Origin: DATGMS01 sp040905145
Lineage (GTDB): Bacteria > Bacteroidota > Bacteroidia > Cytophagales > Cyclobacteriaceae
Direction of reading: 5' to 3'
Assembly: GCA_040905145.1 (NCBI GenBank)
Contig: JBBDSC010000096.1
Coordinates: forward strand, 1 to 40,290
DNA: 40,290 nucleotides
A model generated the notes under the pieces. The model was given only the letters and a program-made list of their open reading frames with translations. It had not been told where the DNA came from and searched no databases. Both the position numbers and the translations under genes were made by a program. This document shows positions 1 to 7,924 of the stretch, piece after piece; position 1 is the first letter of the stretch, and each line of letters opens with the position of its first letter.

Positions 1-780
1 AAAGTTGTTATACAAGGAGGAGACAGTTTCCGGACGTCTTCAAATTCCATCCCCTCATTGTTGTCACAAATGTAAAGTAAAAGATTATTATCATCCTAAT
101 TTTTATACATTAAATATTTTTCGCATCACTTTAATAACTTTCTTCAATAAATTTAGTATTAATTTAATATAGAATATAATTTTATAATTATAATAAAAAT
201 TACTTACGCTTAAAAATGCACTTTAAAGCAGCTAATAAATTTCATATCACAAAACTGATTTTTTACCCCTTAAAAATATAATACAATAAATCGATATGAA
301 TTTGGTGGATGCTCCTCAAAAAAATGTACATGACTTAATTAAAAAACCTTTTTATTCATGAACAAAAAAATTTAAAAAATTTTATATTGAAAATATTCAA
401 AAAATAAATTGGCGGATTTAAAAAATATCAAATTTTACCTAAAATAAAATCAAATATCCGCTTTATCTTACTTAAAAGGTTTTTTAAACTACGAATCAGT
501 AGAAAATTCTGTCTCATTTCTATAATTAGAAGACTTAAATCTCACTTAAAAAAAATCCATCATCTCTTTCTGGGTATTTTCAAACTTTGTACACCAATAA
601 AACTTTTAGATAAATACCTAGCATTATCTGGCGAATAAAAATATTCAGTAGAAGCTTGCCTTACATTTAAATCTTCAAAAGTTATTTTGCCTTAGATAAA
701 AAATTAAGTTATAAAATTGGTTTTGAAATGCCTTTTTATGTATATTGTATCCGTATTCATCACTTTCTAAATTATACATT
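1..780. other. AT-rich gene-poor spacer
   Basis: No convincing gene is seen here. The first ~80 bases are clearly more GC-rich than the following ~700 and could be the 3' end of a gene outside the window, but several frames stay open and none gives a recognisable protein. The rest is roughly three-quarters A+T, and its open frames are short and of random composition. It contains the nested inverted repeat listed separately. Confidence 0.6.
339..487. repeat. Nested inverted repeat in AT-rich spacer
   Basis: The outer arms TTAAAAAACCTTTT (339-352) and AAAAGGTTTTTTAA (474-487) are perfect 14-bp inverted repeats. Inside them lies a second pair, GCGGAT (412-417) and ATCCGC (456-461). The arms themselves are low complexity, which raises the chance of coincidence, but the inner pair is GC-rich in a very AT-rich setting. 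It could be a miniature inverted-repeat element or a cruciform/attenuator structure. Confidence 0.4.
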
Positions 781-864
781 ATGAAAGAAGACAGACAATT
801 TACTATTTTGATCACGATCTCGGCGCTTATTTGGTTGTTGATAATTGGTTTTATCATTGTTTAA
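781..864 (+). CDS. Possible single-pass membrane micropeptide (27 aa)
   Basis: A short frame with ATG start and TAA stop encodes a polar, charged head (MKEDRQFT) followed by about 19 uninterrupted hydrophobic residues (ILITISALIWLLIIGFIIV) that would form one transmembrane helix. Its base composition (CACGATCTCGGCGC) is richer in GC than the flanking spacer, as expected for a coding island. No Shine-Dalgarno or clear promoter box is visible, and I do not recognise a family. It lies antisense to a longer, less convincing frame. A chance ORF remains quite possible. Confidence 0.35.
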   Translation: MKEDRQFTILITISALIWLLIIGFIIV

Positions 865-928
865 ATGCACAAGTTTTTACCTTGGTTTTTTCAACAAAAT
901 ATCCCGTTTTTTAATCAAATTTTTTGCT

Positions 929-956
929 AAAAAAGGGTGTGATATTCACACCCTTT
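929..956 (-). terminator. Rho-independent terminator of the M3 peptidase gene
   Basis: An 11-bp perfect stem AAAGGGTGTGA / TCACACCCTTT (932-942 with 946-956) with a 3-base loop lies 6 bases past the stop of the minus-strand peptidase gene. Read on the minus strand it runs into six T residues. On the plus strand it is followed by only a few A residues. Confidence 0.85.
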
Positions 957-962
957 AAAAAT

Positions 963-2990
963 TTACAATAAACCGGCACGTTTCAATAAAGCCTTCGGTT
1001 TAGGATCCCTTCCTCTGAACTTTCTATACAAAACAGAAGGATGAACTTTCCCTCCTGCCGATAAAATGTTTTCTTTAAACGAGGAAGCGGTAGCTTTGTC
1101 AAATATTCCTTTTTCCAGAAACAACTCAAATGCATCTGCATCCAATACCTCCGCCCATTTATAACTATAATAACCTGCCGCATATCCCCCTTGGAATATG
1201 TGGGAGAAGGAAGGACTCATCATGGTGCCGGCTACTGGAGTAAGCAACTCAGTGGCTTTCATAACCTCGTTTTCGAAAACATGTACATCTTTAATGGTTG
1301 AAGGATCTGTGCTATGATAGCTCATATCCAATAGCCCGAAACTTATCTGACGTACTGTTTGATATCCTTGGTGAAAATTGGAGGCTTTTTTTATTCTTTC
1401 TATCAATTCCCCCGGTATTTTTTCTCCGGTCTTATAGTGTTCTGCAAATAAATCAAGGCATTCCTTTTCGTAACACCAGTTTTCCATGATCTGGGAGGGC
1501 AACTCTACAAAATCCCAGTAAACGCTGGTCCCGGATAATGATTCATATTTCCCATTGGCCAACATACCATGTAAGGCATGGCCAAATTCATGAAAAAGTG
1601 TGGTGACTTCATTAAAGGTCAGTAAGGAAGGCTTGGTCTTGGTAGGCCTTGTAAAGTTACATACAATGGCAACATGGGGCCTTTGTTCACCAGAAGCGGT
1701 TTGCTTTTGGCCTCTAAAACCGGTCATCCAGGCTCCATTTCTCTTTCCTGATCTTGGAAAGAAATCAGTATAAAATACAGCCACATGTTCACCCGATATA
1801 TTTCTCACTTCATAGGCCGTGACTTCGGGATGATATACCGGAATATCCTCATTTCGGAAAAACTCCAAATCATAAAGTTTCCCAGCTGTGGTAAAGACCC
1901 CTTGCAATGTTTTATCCAATGGAAAATAAGGTTTGAGCAATTCATCATCCACTTCAAATTTTTCTTTCTTCAACTTTTCGGAGTAGTAACCAAAATCCCA
2001 TTTTTCCAATTGATCAATTCCATCAAACTTTTTGGCAAATTCTTCTAACTCTTTTACTTCTTCTTGCGCTTTAGGCATGGATTTTTCCAAGAGATCTTCC
2101 AAAAACCCCATTACTTTGGTAGGATTTTCCGCCATTCTTTCTTCCAATACAAAATCAGCATACTTTTTATAACCTAGCAACCTGACCCGTTCATCCTTTA
2201 ATCTCAGGATATCCTTGATAATTTCCTGGTTGTCCAGTTCATCCCCTTTGCTTGATTTGGTATTGTAGGCCATATACAACTCCTTCCTTAATTCCCTGTT
2301 TTCCGCATAGGTCATAAAGGGGATATAACTGGGGTAAGCCAATGTAAATACCCACTTTCCCTCTTTTCCTTTTTCTGCCGCAGTTTGGGCCGCAGCTTCC
2401 ATCAGCCCCTCGGGCAAACCCTTTAAGTCCCTTTCATTTCCCACAACCAATTCATATTTATTGGTTTCCCCCAGTACATTTTCTCCGAATTTTAGCCCCA
2501 ATCGGGACAATTCCTTGTCTATTTCCCTTAATCTGATTTTATCTACCTCATTGAGGTTGGCCCCATTTCTTATAAAGGACCGGAAGGTTTTGTCCAGCAA
2601 GGTTTGTTGTTCTTCCTCTAGTTTAAGATTATCCTTCTGTTGATAAACAGCCTCCACTTTTTGAAACAACGCCGCATCCAATAACACGTCATTGCTGTGG
2701 CTGGTGATAATGGGGGATATCTCACGGGCCAGCTTTTGTATTTCCTCGTTGGTCTCCGCAGCATTCAGGTTGAAAAAAATCCCCGCTATAATATTCAATC
2801 TAGCCCCCGCATTGTCCAAAGCCTCTATCGTATTGTTAAGGTCAGGTGCAGTATTGCTTTTTATCATTTCAATCTCATCTTTTGCCTCTTTTATAGCCTC
2901 TTCAATGGCAGGCAAAAAATGCCCTGCTTTGATCAAATGAAAAGGTGGGGTTTCAAAGGGTGTGTTAAATTTTTCCAATAATGGATTCAT
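963..2990 (-). CDS. M3 family metallopeptidase (Dcp/oligopeptidase A type)
   Basis: A zinc-dependent peptidase of family M3, which trims short peptides in the cytoplasm or releases C-terminal dipeptides. The zinc motif is HEFGH at residues 467-471 (ligands H467 and H471), with the third ligand E496 in the following WDFVELPSQ block. The length of 675 residues matches peptidyl-dipeptidase Dcp and oligopeptidase A (about 680). There is no signal peptide or lipobox, so a cytoplasmic location is likely, unlike exported Dcp lipoproteins. It is transcribed alone and followed by a strong terminator. Whether it acts as a dipeptidyl carboxypeptidase or an endopeptidase cannot be decided from these motifs. 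Confidence 0.96.
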   Translation of the reverse strand: MNPLLEKFNTPFETPPFHLIKAGHFLPAIEEAIKEAKDEIEMIKSNTAPDLNNTIEALDNAGARLNIIAGIFFNLNAAETNEEIQKLAREISPIITSHSNDVLLDAALFQKVEAVYQQKDNLKLEEEQQTLLDKTFRSFIRNGANLNEVDKIRLREIDKELSRLGLKFGENVLGETNKYELVVGNERDLKGLPEGLMEAAAQTAAEKGKEGKWVFTLAYPSYIPFMTYAENRELRKELYMAYNTKSSKGDELDNQEIIKDILRLKDERVRLLGYKKYADFVLEERMAENPTKVMGFLEDLLEKSMPKAQEEVKELEEFAKKFDGIDQLEKWDFGYYSEKLKKEKFEVDDELLKPYFPLDKTLQGVFTTAGKLYDLEFFRNEDIPVYHPEVTAYEVRNISGEHVAVFYTDFFPRSGKRNGAWMTGFRGQKQTASGEQRPHVAIVCNFTRPTKTKPSLLTFNEVTTLFHEFGHALHGMLANGKYESLSGTSVYWDFVELPSQIMENWCYEKECLDLFAEHYKTGEKIPGELIERIKKASNFHQGYQTVRQISFGLLDMSYHSTDPSTIKDVHVFENEVMKATELLTPVAGTMMSPSFSHIFQGGYAAGYYSYKWAEVLDADAFELFLEKGIFDKATASSFKENILSAGGKVHPSVLYRKFRGRDPKPKALLKRAGLL

Positions 2991-3368
2991 GTCGCTATCT
3001 TTTTTTCTAATACAATTTTGCTAAAATACAATAATGATACGAAAGGAAGAAATTCAAGTTATATCTGTGATTTTCCTGGCCTGATCTGGACCCTCTTTCA
3101 GCAACGAGCCGTGAAGGTTTTAACACCCCAGTTTGGGGCATTTATACAATAATGCCTTGCATGGAACGCTGGCTCCATTAATGGCCTTATCAGACAAGCT
3201 TCAAGAAAATATTGCAAATCGGCTTTTCTATACCCTTTGCCGGAATGTGATATGCTGGTGGAAATGAGTTTAAGGGATTGGTATATCGTTTGTTATGAAA
3301 ATAATCCCAGTTCCTTACTGGATTACTTTTATTACGATTTAATCTTTGAACAAATAGTTGAAAAGCCT
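2991..3368. other. Divergent spacer between peptidase and SDR genes
   Basis: This spacer separates the minus-strand peptidase from the plus-strand SDR gene and must hold both promoters, but I see no clean TAnnTTTG box in either direction. A small hairpin CCCCA/TGGGG lies near 3126-3138. An open frame continuous with the SDR gene extends back to 3237, but its residues do not resemble the start of an SDR protein. Confidence 0.5.
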
Positions 3369-4259
3369 ATGAAGACTGCAGAAGAAAATAATCTCAACCC
3401 ACAGGAAAAATACCCCAAGCCTCCATACCCGGAGCAAAAGCAACAGGTGCCTGGCACAGAAGAGGAGATGCGTCCTGAAGCAGATCACGGAGAAAAGTCC
3501 TACCGTGGCTCAGGAAAGCTTGAAGGTAAAAAAGCCATTATCACGGGAGGAGACTCCGGCATAGGGCGGGCAGTGGCCATTGCTTTTGCCCGTGAGGGGG
3601 CAGATGTCCTCATCTCTTATTTGAGCGAGGACGAGAATGCGAAAAAAACCGTTAAATATGTAGAAGAGGCCGGGAAGAAAGCAGTGCTGGTAAAAGGCGA
3701 CATCAGCGAAGAGGAACACTGCAAAACCATCATACGGCAGGCAGTAGAAGAATTTGGGAGGATCGATATCCTGGTAAACAATGCTGCCTTTCAGATGGCC
3801 CGCGAATCCCTGGAGGATATTCCCAGCGAGGAATGGGATTATACCTTCCGCACCAATATATATGCCATGTTTTACCTGAGCAAAGCTGCCAAACCCCATA
3901 TGAAGCCCGGGAGTACCATTGTCAATACCACCTCAGTGAATGCTTATAATCCGAAGCCGATACTGGTTGCCTATGCGGCCACCAAAGGTGCGATTCAAAA
4001 CTTTACCTCCTCTCTGGGGCAATTGCTGGCCGATGAAGGCATCCGGGTGAACTGTGTAGCGCCGGGCCCAGTCTGGACCCCGCTGATACCTGCCACCATG
4101 CCGGAGGAAAAAGTAAAGAATTTTGGTAAAAACACCCCTTTAAAGCGGGCGGCACAACCCGCAGAACTTGCTCCCATTTACGTGTTGCTTGCCTCCGAGG
4201 ATTCCAGTTATATGACCGGCTCTACCGTCCAGGTGACAGGAGGTACGCCTACCATTTAA
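3369..4259 (+). CDS. SDR family NAD(P)-dependent oxidoreductase (YghA/GSP39-like)
   Basis: A classical short-chain dehydrogenase of the stress-associated YghA/YhdF type. With the ATG at 3369 it has 296 residues, close to YghA (294). The first ~50 residues are the polar tail typical of this subgroup (PPYPEQKQQVPGTEEEM). The Rossmann motif TGGDSGIG is at 59-66, NNAA at 137-140, and the catalytic Ser189, Tyr202 and Lys206 (YAATK) are all present. An upstream in-frame ATG at 3237 would add 44 unrelated residues, so I reject it. The gene is clearly richer in G+C than its neighbours, which suggests more recent acquisition. The substrate is unknown; aldehyde or sugar-type carbonyl reduction is likely. 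Confidence 0.93.
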   Translation: MKTAEENNLNPQEKYPKPPYPEQKQQVPGTEEEMRPEADHGEKSYRGSGKLEGKKAIITGGDSGIGRAVAIAFAREGADVLISYLSEDENAKKTVKYVEEAGKKAVLVKGDISEEEHCKTIIRQAVEEFGRIDILVNNAAFQMARESLEDIPSEEWDYTFRTNIYAMFYLSKAAKPHMKPGSTIVNTTSVNAYNPKPILVAYAATKGAIQNFTSSLGQLLADEGIRVNCVAPGPVWTPLIPATMPEEKVKNFGKNTPLKRAAQPAELAPIYVLLASEDSSYMTGSTVQVTGGTPTI

Positions 4260-4326
4260 AGTTGATCATATTTTGGGACTACCATGAAGTATAGGGGTGG
4301 AAAGCATTTTTGGCAGAAGCATTCCC

Positions 4327-4635
4327 TTAAAGCTGGTAGTCAATCTCCAGGAAATCCTCTACCTCTTTTAGCCAGCGCTGCTCGACAAAGTCAACATGAT
4401 ACGGGTGGTGGTTGTATTGATCATACACCGTCTGGTTAGCAAATTCTATTGATAAACCCCATTCAAAATTATTTTTTTGGCTAATCTGCTTCAGAGATTC
4501 GAATTTCTCTACTCCTGGAATGGATGCGAGTTGATGAGCAGCAGCTAAAAAATCCTGCTCTTCTGGAGAGCCTTTAGGGTGCTTGAGTTTGAAAACAACC
4601 GTGTGACGAATTCTTTTAGTACTGGATTGGGCCAT
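4327..4635 (-). CDS. Dabb family (stress-responsive A/B barrel) protein
   Basis: A 102-residue protein made of one dimeric alpha/beta-barrel (Dabb) domain. It shows the RHTVVFKLK first strand, the LASIPGVEKFESLK segment, and the YDQYNHHPYHVDFVE helix with its conserved His-Pro-x-His. Dabb proteins are small cytoplasmic dimers, and a few act as cyclases or hydrolases, but most have no assigned reaction. It begins 51 bases after the stop of the sugar isomerase lipoprotein gene on the same strand, so the two probably form an operon. This pairing suggests a role in sugar metabolism, which is inference only. Confidence 0.88.
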   Translation of the reverse strand: MAQSSTKRIRHTVVFKLKHPKGSPEEQDFLAAAHQLASIPGVEKFESLKQISQKNNFEWGLSIEFANQTVYDQYNHHPYHVDFVEQRWLKEVEDFLEIDYQL

Positions 4636-4686
4636 AGTAGATAAATTTAGAAAGCATAAACAATAAATCCAGTTCCGTAAAGGGGA

Positions 4687-5565
4687 CTACAATTGCTTTA
4701 ACTGCTCGTTGTAATACTTTATGGTTTGGATCACAGAGGGCAGATTGCTCGGCTGATCTTCTGCATCGCGTTCAATGTAAATATGCCCGTTAAACCGCTG
4801 CTTTTTCAATTCCTCGAAAATGGCTGGAAAGTCAACAACCCCAGTGCCTACCGGTACATCTTTTAATGTCGGATCGTTGTAGGCAGCGATGTCTTTTAAG
4901 TGCACTCCGATGATATGCCCTCTTAGCTTTTTCACGGCTTCAAGTGGATTAATCCCACTCTTAGGCCAGTGGCCAAGATCGGCACAAGCTCCAAAGTTGG
5001 GATGATCTTTTATGGCAGCTAATACTGAATCCGGATGCCAATAGTGACTCGTGCCCCGCCAATGTTCATGGATGGCCACTTTCATTCCATATACTCCAGC
5101 AAGGCTATCCACACTATCCCACATATTTAGCGGGGGCTCGGCAGTTACAAATTTTGCCCCTAGTTTTTTAGCAATCTCAAACTGTTTTTTCCAGGATTGA
5201 ACTGTAGAATCGCCCATAATATAAACCGATTCGGCTTTAAGGCCCTTCTCATCAGCGAGGGCTCTGAGTTTGTCAATTCCGGCCGGCGAAAGCTGAAGGA
5301 TTAGCGAATCCTTCAAGTCGGGGCCAGCTTTGTGAAATGTATTGGGTTCGATATATACCAAGCCGGCAGAATCCACTTTAGCTAAGGCATCCGGGAAATC
5401 AAAGGTATGGAACGTCCATAAGGCAACTCCAAATTTCCAGTCTTTGCCTGCATCAACAGTGGAGGTGGCGGTAGTATCCGTAGTATTGAGGGTGGTTATT
5501 TTCCCCTTATTACAAGCGGTCAAAGCCAAGATGCAAAAGACACCAGTGTACAGAAGTATTTTCAT
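4687..5565 (-). CDS. Lipoprotein sugar phosphate isomerase/epimerase (TIM barrel)
   Basis: A 292-residue xylose-isomerase-like TIM-barrel protein (AP endonuclease 2 superfamily). A lipoprotein signal peptide ends in LTAC with the lipidated Cys at residue 18, so the enzyme should be anchored on the periplasmic side or at the surface. Likely metal and acid-base residues sit on the strand ends IEPNTF, VAIHEH, ACADLGH, IGVHLKD and YIERD. The family isomerises or epimerises keto/aldo sugars. Export as a lipoprotein is common for this group in Bacteroidota and points to free sugars or oligosaccharide ends, not sugar phosphates, as substrate. It is followed by the Dabb gene. Confidence 0.9.
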   Translation of the reverse strand: MKILLYTGVFCILALTACNKGKITTLNTTDTTATSTVDAGKDWKFGVALWTFHTFDFPDALAKVDSAGLVYIEPNTFHKAGPDLKDSLILQLSPAGIDKLRALADEKGLKAESVYIMGDSTVQSWKKQFEIAKKLGAKFVTAEPPLNMWDSVDSLAGVYGMKVAIHEHWRGTSHYWHPDSVLAAIKDHPNFGACADLGHWPKSGINPLEAVKKLRGHIIGVHLKDIAAYNDPTLKDVPVGTGVVDFPAIFEELKKQRFNGHIYIERDAEDQPSNLPSVIQTIKYYNEQLKQL

Positions 5566-5669
5566 TTTTATTTTGTGTTAAAATTTTTTCCTATAATTTA
5601 TAGTAAAAAAAAAGTGGCAGCAGGAGCTATATGACCGAAATTAGCTTTTTGATACAATTTTATAAATAC

Positions 5670-5689
5670 GCCCCGATTGCTGCCGGGGC
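5670..5689. repeat. GC-rich hairpin GCCCCG/CGGGGC
   Basis: A 6-bp perfect stem with an 8-base loop stands in an AT-rich spacer between divergent genes. No T tract follows on either strand, so it is not an obvious terminator. It resembles the GC-rich palindromes in the REP-like clusters elsewhere in the window (for example 39102-39121), and may be a worn copy. Confidence 0.35.
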
Positions 5690-5868
5690 ATCACCCCATC
5701 GTGCAGGCAATCCACGATCGTAAGCTAATCAAATTTTTCAAGATATTATAGGCCTTAGTAATCTCTTTCTAGAACAATTCAACCAAAGGAAACTCAATAG
5801 CTAAAAAAAAGAAAAACAGCTAATTGTGTCCTTAATTACGGCAGTTACGTTAGGAATAAAGGAAAGGA

Positions 5869-5886
5869 TCGGTTAATTCTAACCGA
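5869..5886 (+). promoter_or_regulatory. Palindrome just upstream of the Lys-rich protein gene
   Basis: A perfect 7-bp palindrome TCGGTTA-N4-TAACCGA ends 19 bases before the ATG at 5906. Its position in the leader and its symmetry fit either a binding site for a dimeric regulator or a leader hairpin. No T tract follows. Confidence 0.35.
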
Positions 5887-5905
5887 CTAAAAAAAGCCAA
5901 TCCCC

Positions 5906-6274
5906 ATGAATTTAAAAAATACAATGCTCATTATTTTGTTGTCAACATTTACTTTGGCTGTTAATAACTCTTTTGCTCAAACTGATAGCCCGAGGGAACG
6001 AAAAATCCTGAAGGAACTTGATCAACAGGAAAGATACGAGGAAAGGAAAGAATCGCAAATCAATAAAAACAGGCAGAAAGATGCTAATGCCCTAAAGAAA
6101 GAGTTCAAAGCAAAAGCAAAAGAAGCCAAAAGGATCAGTAAAGAAGCTTCTAATGCTTCCAAACAGGCCAATAAATCTGCCAAGATGGAGAAGAAGGCTC
6201 AAAAATCAAGAATAAAGGCTACCAAACAGAAGGAAAAGTCAGATAAAGCAAATAGAAAATCCGACTTGAATTAA
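5906..6274 (+). CDS. Secreted Lys-rich coiled-coil protein
   Basis: A 122-residue protein with a Sec signal peptide, probably cut after SFA at residue 24. The mature part is almost entirely charged and helical. Runs rich in Lys, Ala, Glu and Gln, such as KEFKAKAKEAKRISKEAS, predict one long coiled coil with a strong positive charge. It should be periplasmic or exported. No catalytic motif is visible. Polar helical proteins of this kind are common, poorly characterised envelope proteins in Bacteroidota. A palindrome sits 20 bases upstream. Function is unknown. Confidence 0.8.
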   Translation: MNLKNTMLIILLSTFTLAVNNSFAQTDSPRERKILKELDQQERYEERKESQINKNRQKDANALKKEFKAKAKEAKRISKEASNASKQANKSAKMEKKAQKSRIKATKQKEKSDKANRKSDLN

Positions 6275-6317
6275 GGGGAAAATGTACATTCAACTTATCT
6301 TTGGGACCAAAGAAGGC

Positions 6318-6530
6318 ATCCTCTTATCAAAGGAGAAGTAGAGGCACATTGCATAGCTATATGTCCGGCATATTCAAAAACATGGGTAGTCCGGCAATAA
6401 AAATCAATTCTGTACTCGACCGTATCCATTATACTCTTTCGTCTTTCAAAGAACCAAGCACTTGCCAAGGTTGTGGAAGAAGTAAAAAAAAGCATCCTCA
6501 ATTCCAGCCTCCTCCCAAAGACCGGTAAAG
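6318..6530 (+). pseudogene. Possible worn remnant of a transposase 3' end
   Basis: One frame from about 6318 reads HPLIKGEVEAHCIAICPAYS, and a stop interrupts it near 6400. The EAH-x-x-IAI-x-x-AY pattern loosely recalls the C-terminal helix of some IS4/IS1634-type transposases (R-I-E-A-H-I-C-I-A-F-V-A-Y). The adjoining 75-residue frame in another phase has low-quality composition. The remnant overlaps the end of the efflux channel gene on the other strand. The match is by eye only and could be chance. Confidence 0.2.
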
Positions 6531-7916
6531 GTCAATTACAGACTGGAAAACTTCTTTACGGGTGCTGGCCATTTCCAATTCAACTTCCAAGGCCCTAGCT
6601 TGGGCGGTGATCACCTCCAGGTAAGAGGCATATCCTCCCCGGAAAAGGTCATTGGCAGTGGTCACTGCTTTTAAAAGTACCTGGGTTTCCTCTTCTTTCA
6701 GGGCATACAGATTTTTGAGGTTATCCACACGCTGCAGACTGGTGACCACTTCCCTGAATCCACGGAGGATGGTCTGCTGATAATTGTATAGGGAGATTTT
6801 ATTTTCAGCAATAGACTGGTCAAAGCCTGCCCTGATCCTTCCTCGTTGAAGTATCGGACTGGTAATCCCTCCCAGCAAGCCTACGGTGAGTGATCCGGGG
6901 AATTGCAAGGCTGCAGGAATACTGCGGTCATTCAATCCCATATAAGGGGTAAGGTTTAAGCTGGGGAAAAACTCTGCCCTGGCAGCATCCACATCCAATT
7001 TGGAGGCGAGCAATTTCAATTCTGCCTCTTGAATATCCGGCCTTCTTAGCAGCAAATCAGCAGGAACGCCAGTGTTGACCACCTCAGGCAAACGGATATC
7101 CGATAAGGATTCCGCCCGGGCAATGGGTTCCGGAAACCTTCCCATTAGAAAATCAAGCGCATTTTCGGCTTCTATAATTTCCTGGCGCTTTTTGTAGCGA
7201 AGGCTTTGAGTGGAAAGTAGTTGCGCAGAAAACTGCTGTACGGCAAGCTCGGTGGCTCTGCCGGCCATTTTTTGGATCTTGATCAGTTCCAAAGCCATCT
7301 TCTGGAATTCCATGTTCTTTTCAATAGTTTCTAGTTCCATGTCAAAGCCCAACAAATCATAATATAACCTTGCCACTTCTGCCACCAATGTTGTGGTCAC
7401 CAGCTGTTGGCCTTTTTCGGTCGCCAAAATCCGGAAGTAGGCGGCATCTCTTCTGTTTCTGAGTTTTCCCCAAAGGTCAATTTCCCAATGGCTCTGAAAT
7501 CCAATAAAATTGTTTTCTACCCGGTTGGTCACATTCCTGTCACCATTGATGCTGCCATTGAGCACGTTCGATTTAATATCTCCGGATCTGTAGCGGACGA
7601 TTCCATCCATAGTTGGATAAAGCGCCCCTTCTCTTATTTGAAATTGGGTGCGGGCAATCTCTATCCGCTCCACTGTGGCCAATAAATCCAAATTATTGGC
7701 CAAAGCTTCTTCTATCAGAGCGGTCAAATAAGGATCGTCAAAAAAAACTCCCCAAGAGATATCCCCAATGCTAAGCATATCCGTACTGCCCAAAAACGTA
7801 CCGGGAACCTCCGGCATTTCAGGCAAGGTGGGTATATCAATGGATTTACAGGAATAGGTCGCCAAAGTCAATAAGGTAACACCTGCTATATGAAAAAGAC
7901 ACTTCATTCGAGACAT
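6498..7916 (-). CDS. Outer-membrane efflux channel, NodT/TolC family lipoprotein
   Basis: A 472-residue outer-membrane factor with two repeated OEP domains. The signal peptide ends in LATYSC, giving a lipidated Cys23, as is usual for the NodT/OprM branch. Characteristic segments include the LLATVERIEIARTQFQIREGALYPT helix-strand, the repeated RRPDIQEAELKLLASKLDVDAARAEFFPSLNLTP and the C-terminal YLEVITAQARALEVE helix. Trimers form a beta-barrel and periplasmic tunnel that completes the RND pump. It starts 8 bases after the pump gene's stop and is the last gene of the three-gene operon. No terminator is evident downstream. Confidence 0.95.
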   Translation of the reverse strand: MSRMKCLFHIAGVTLLTLATYSCKSIDIPTLPEMPEVPGTFLGSTDMLSIGDISWGVFFDDPYLTALIEEALANNLDLLATVERIEIARTQFQIREGALYPTMDGIVRYRSGDIKSNVLNGSINGDRNVTNRVENNFIGFQSHWEIDLWGKLRNRRDAAYFRILATEKGQQLVTTTLVAEVARLYYDLLGFDMELETIEKNMEFQKMALELIKIQKMAGRATELAVQQFSAQLLSTQSLRYKKRQEIIEAENALDFLMGRFPEPIARAESLSDIRLPEVVNTGVPADLLLRRPDIQEAELKLLASKLDVDAARAEFFPSLNLTPYMGLNDRSIPAALQFPGSLTVGLLGGITSPILQRGRIRAGFDQSIAENKISLYNYQQTILRGFREVVTSLQRVDNLKNLYALKEEETQVLLKAVTTANDLFRGGYASYLEVITAQARALEVELEMASTRKEVFQSVIDLYRSLGGGWN

Positions 7917-7924
7917 TTTATCAG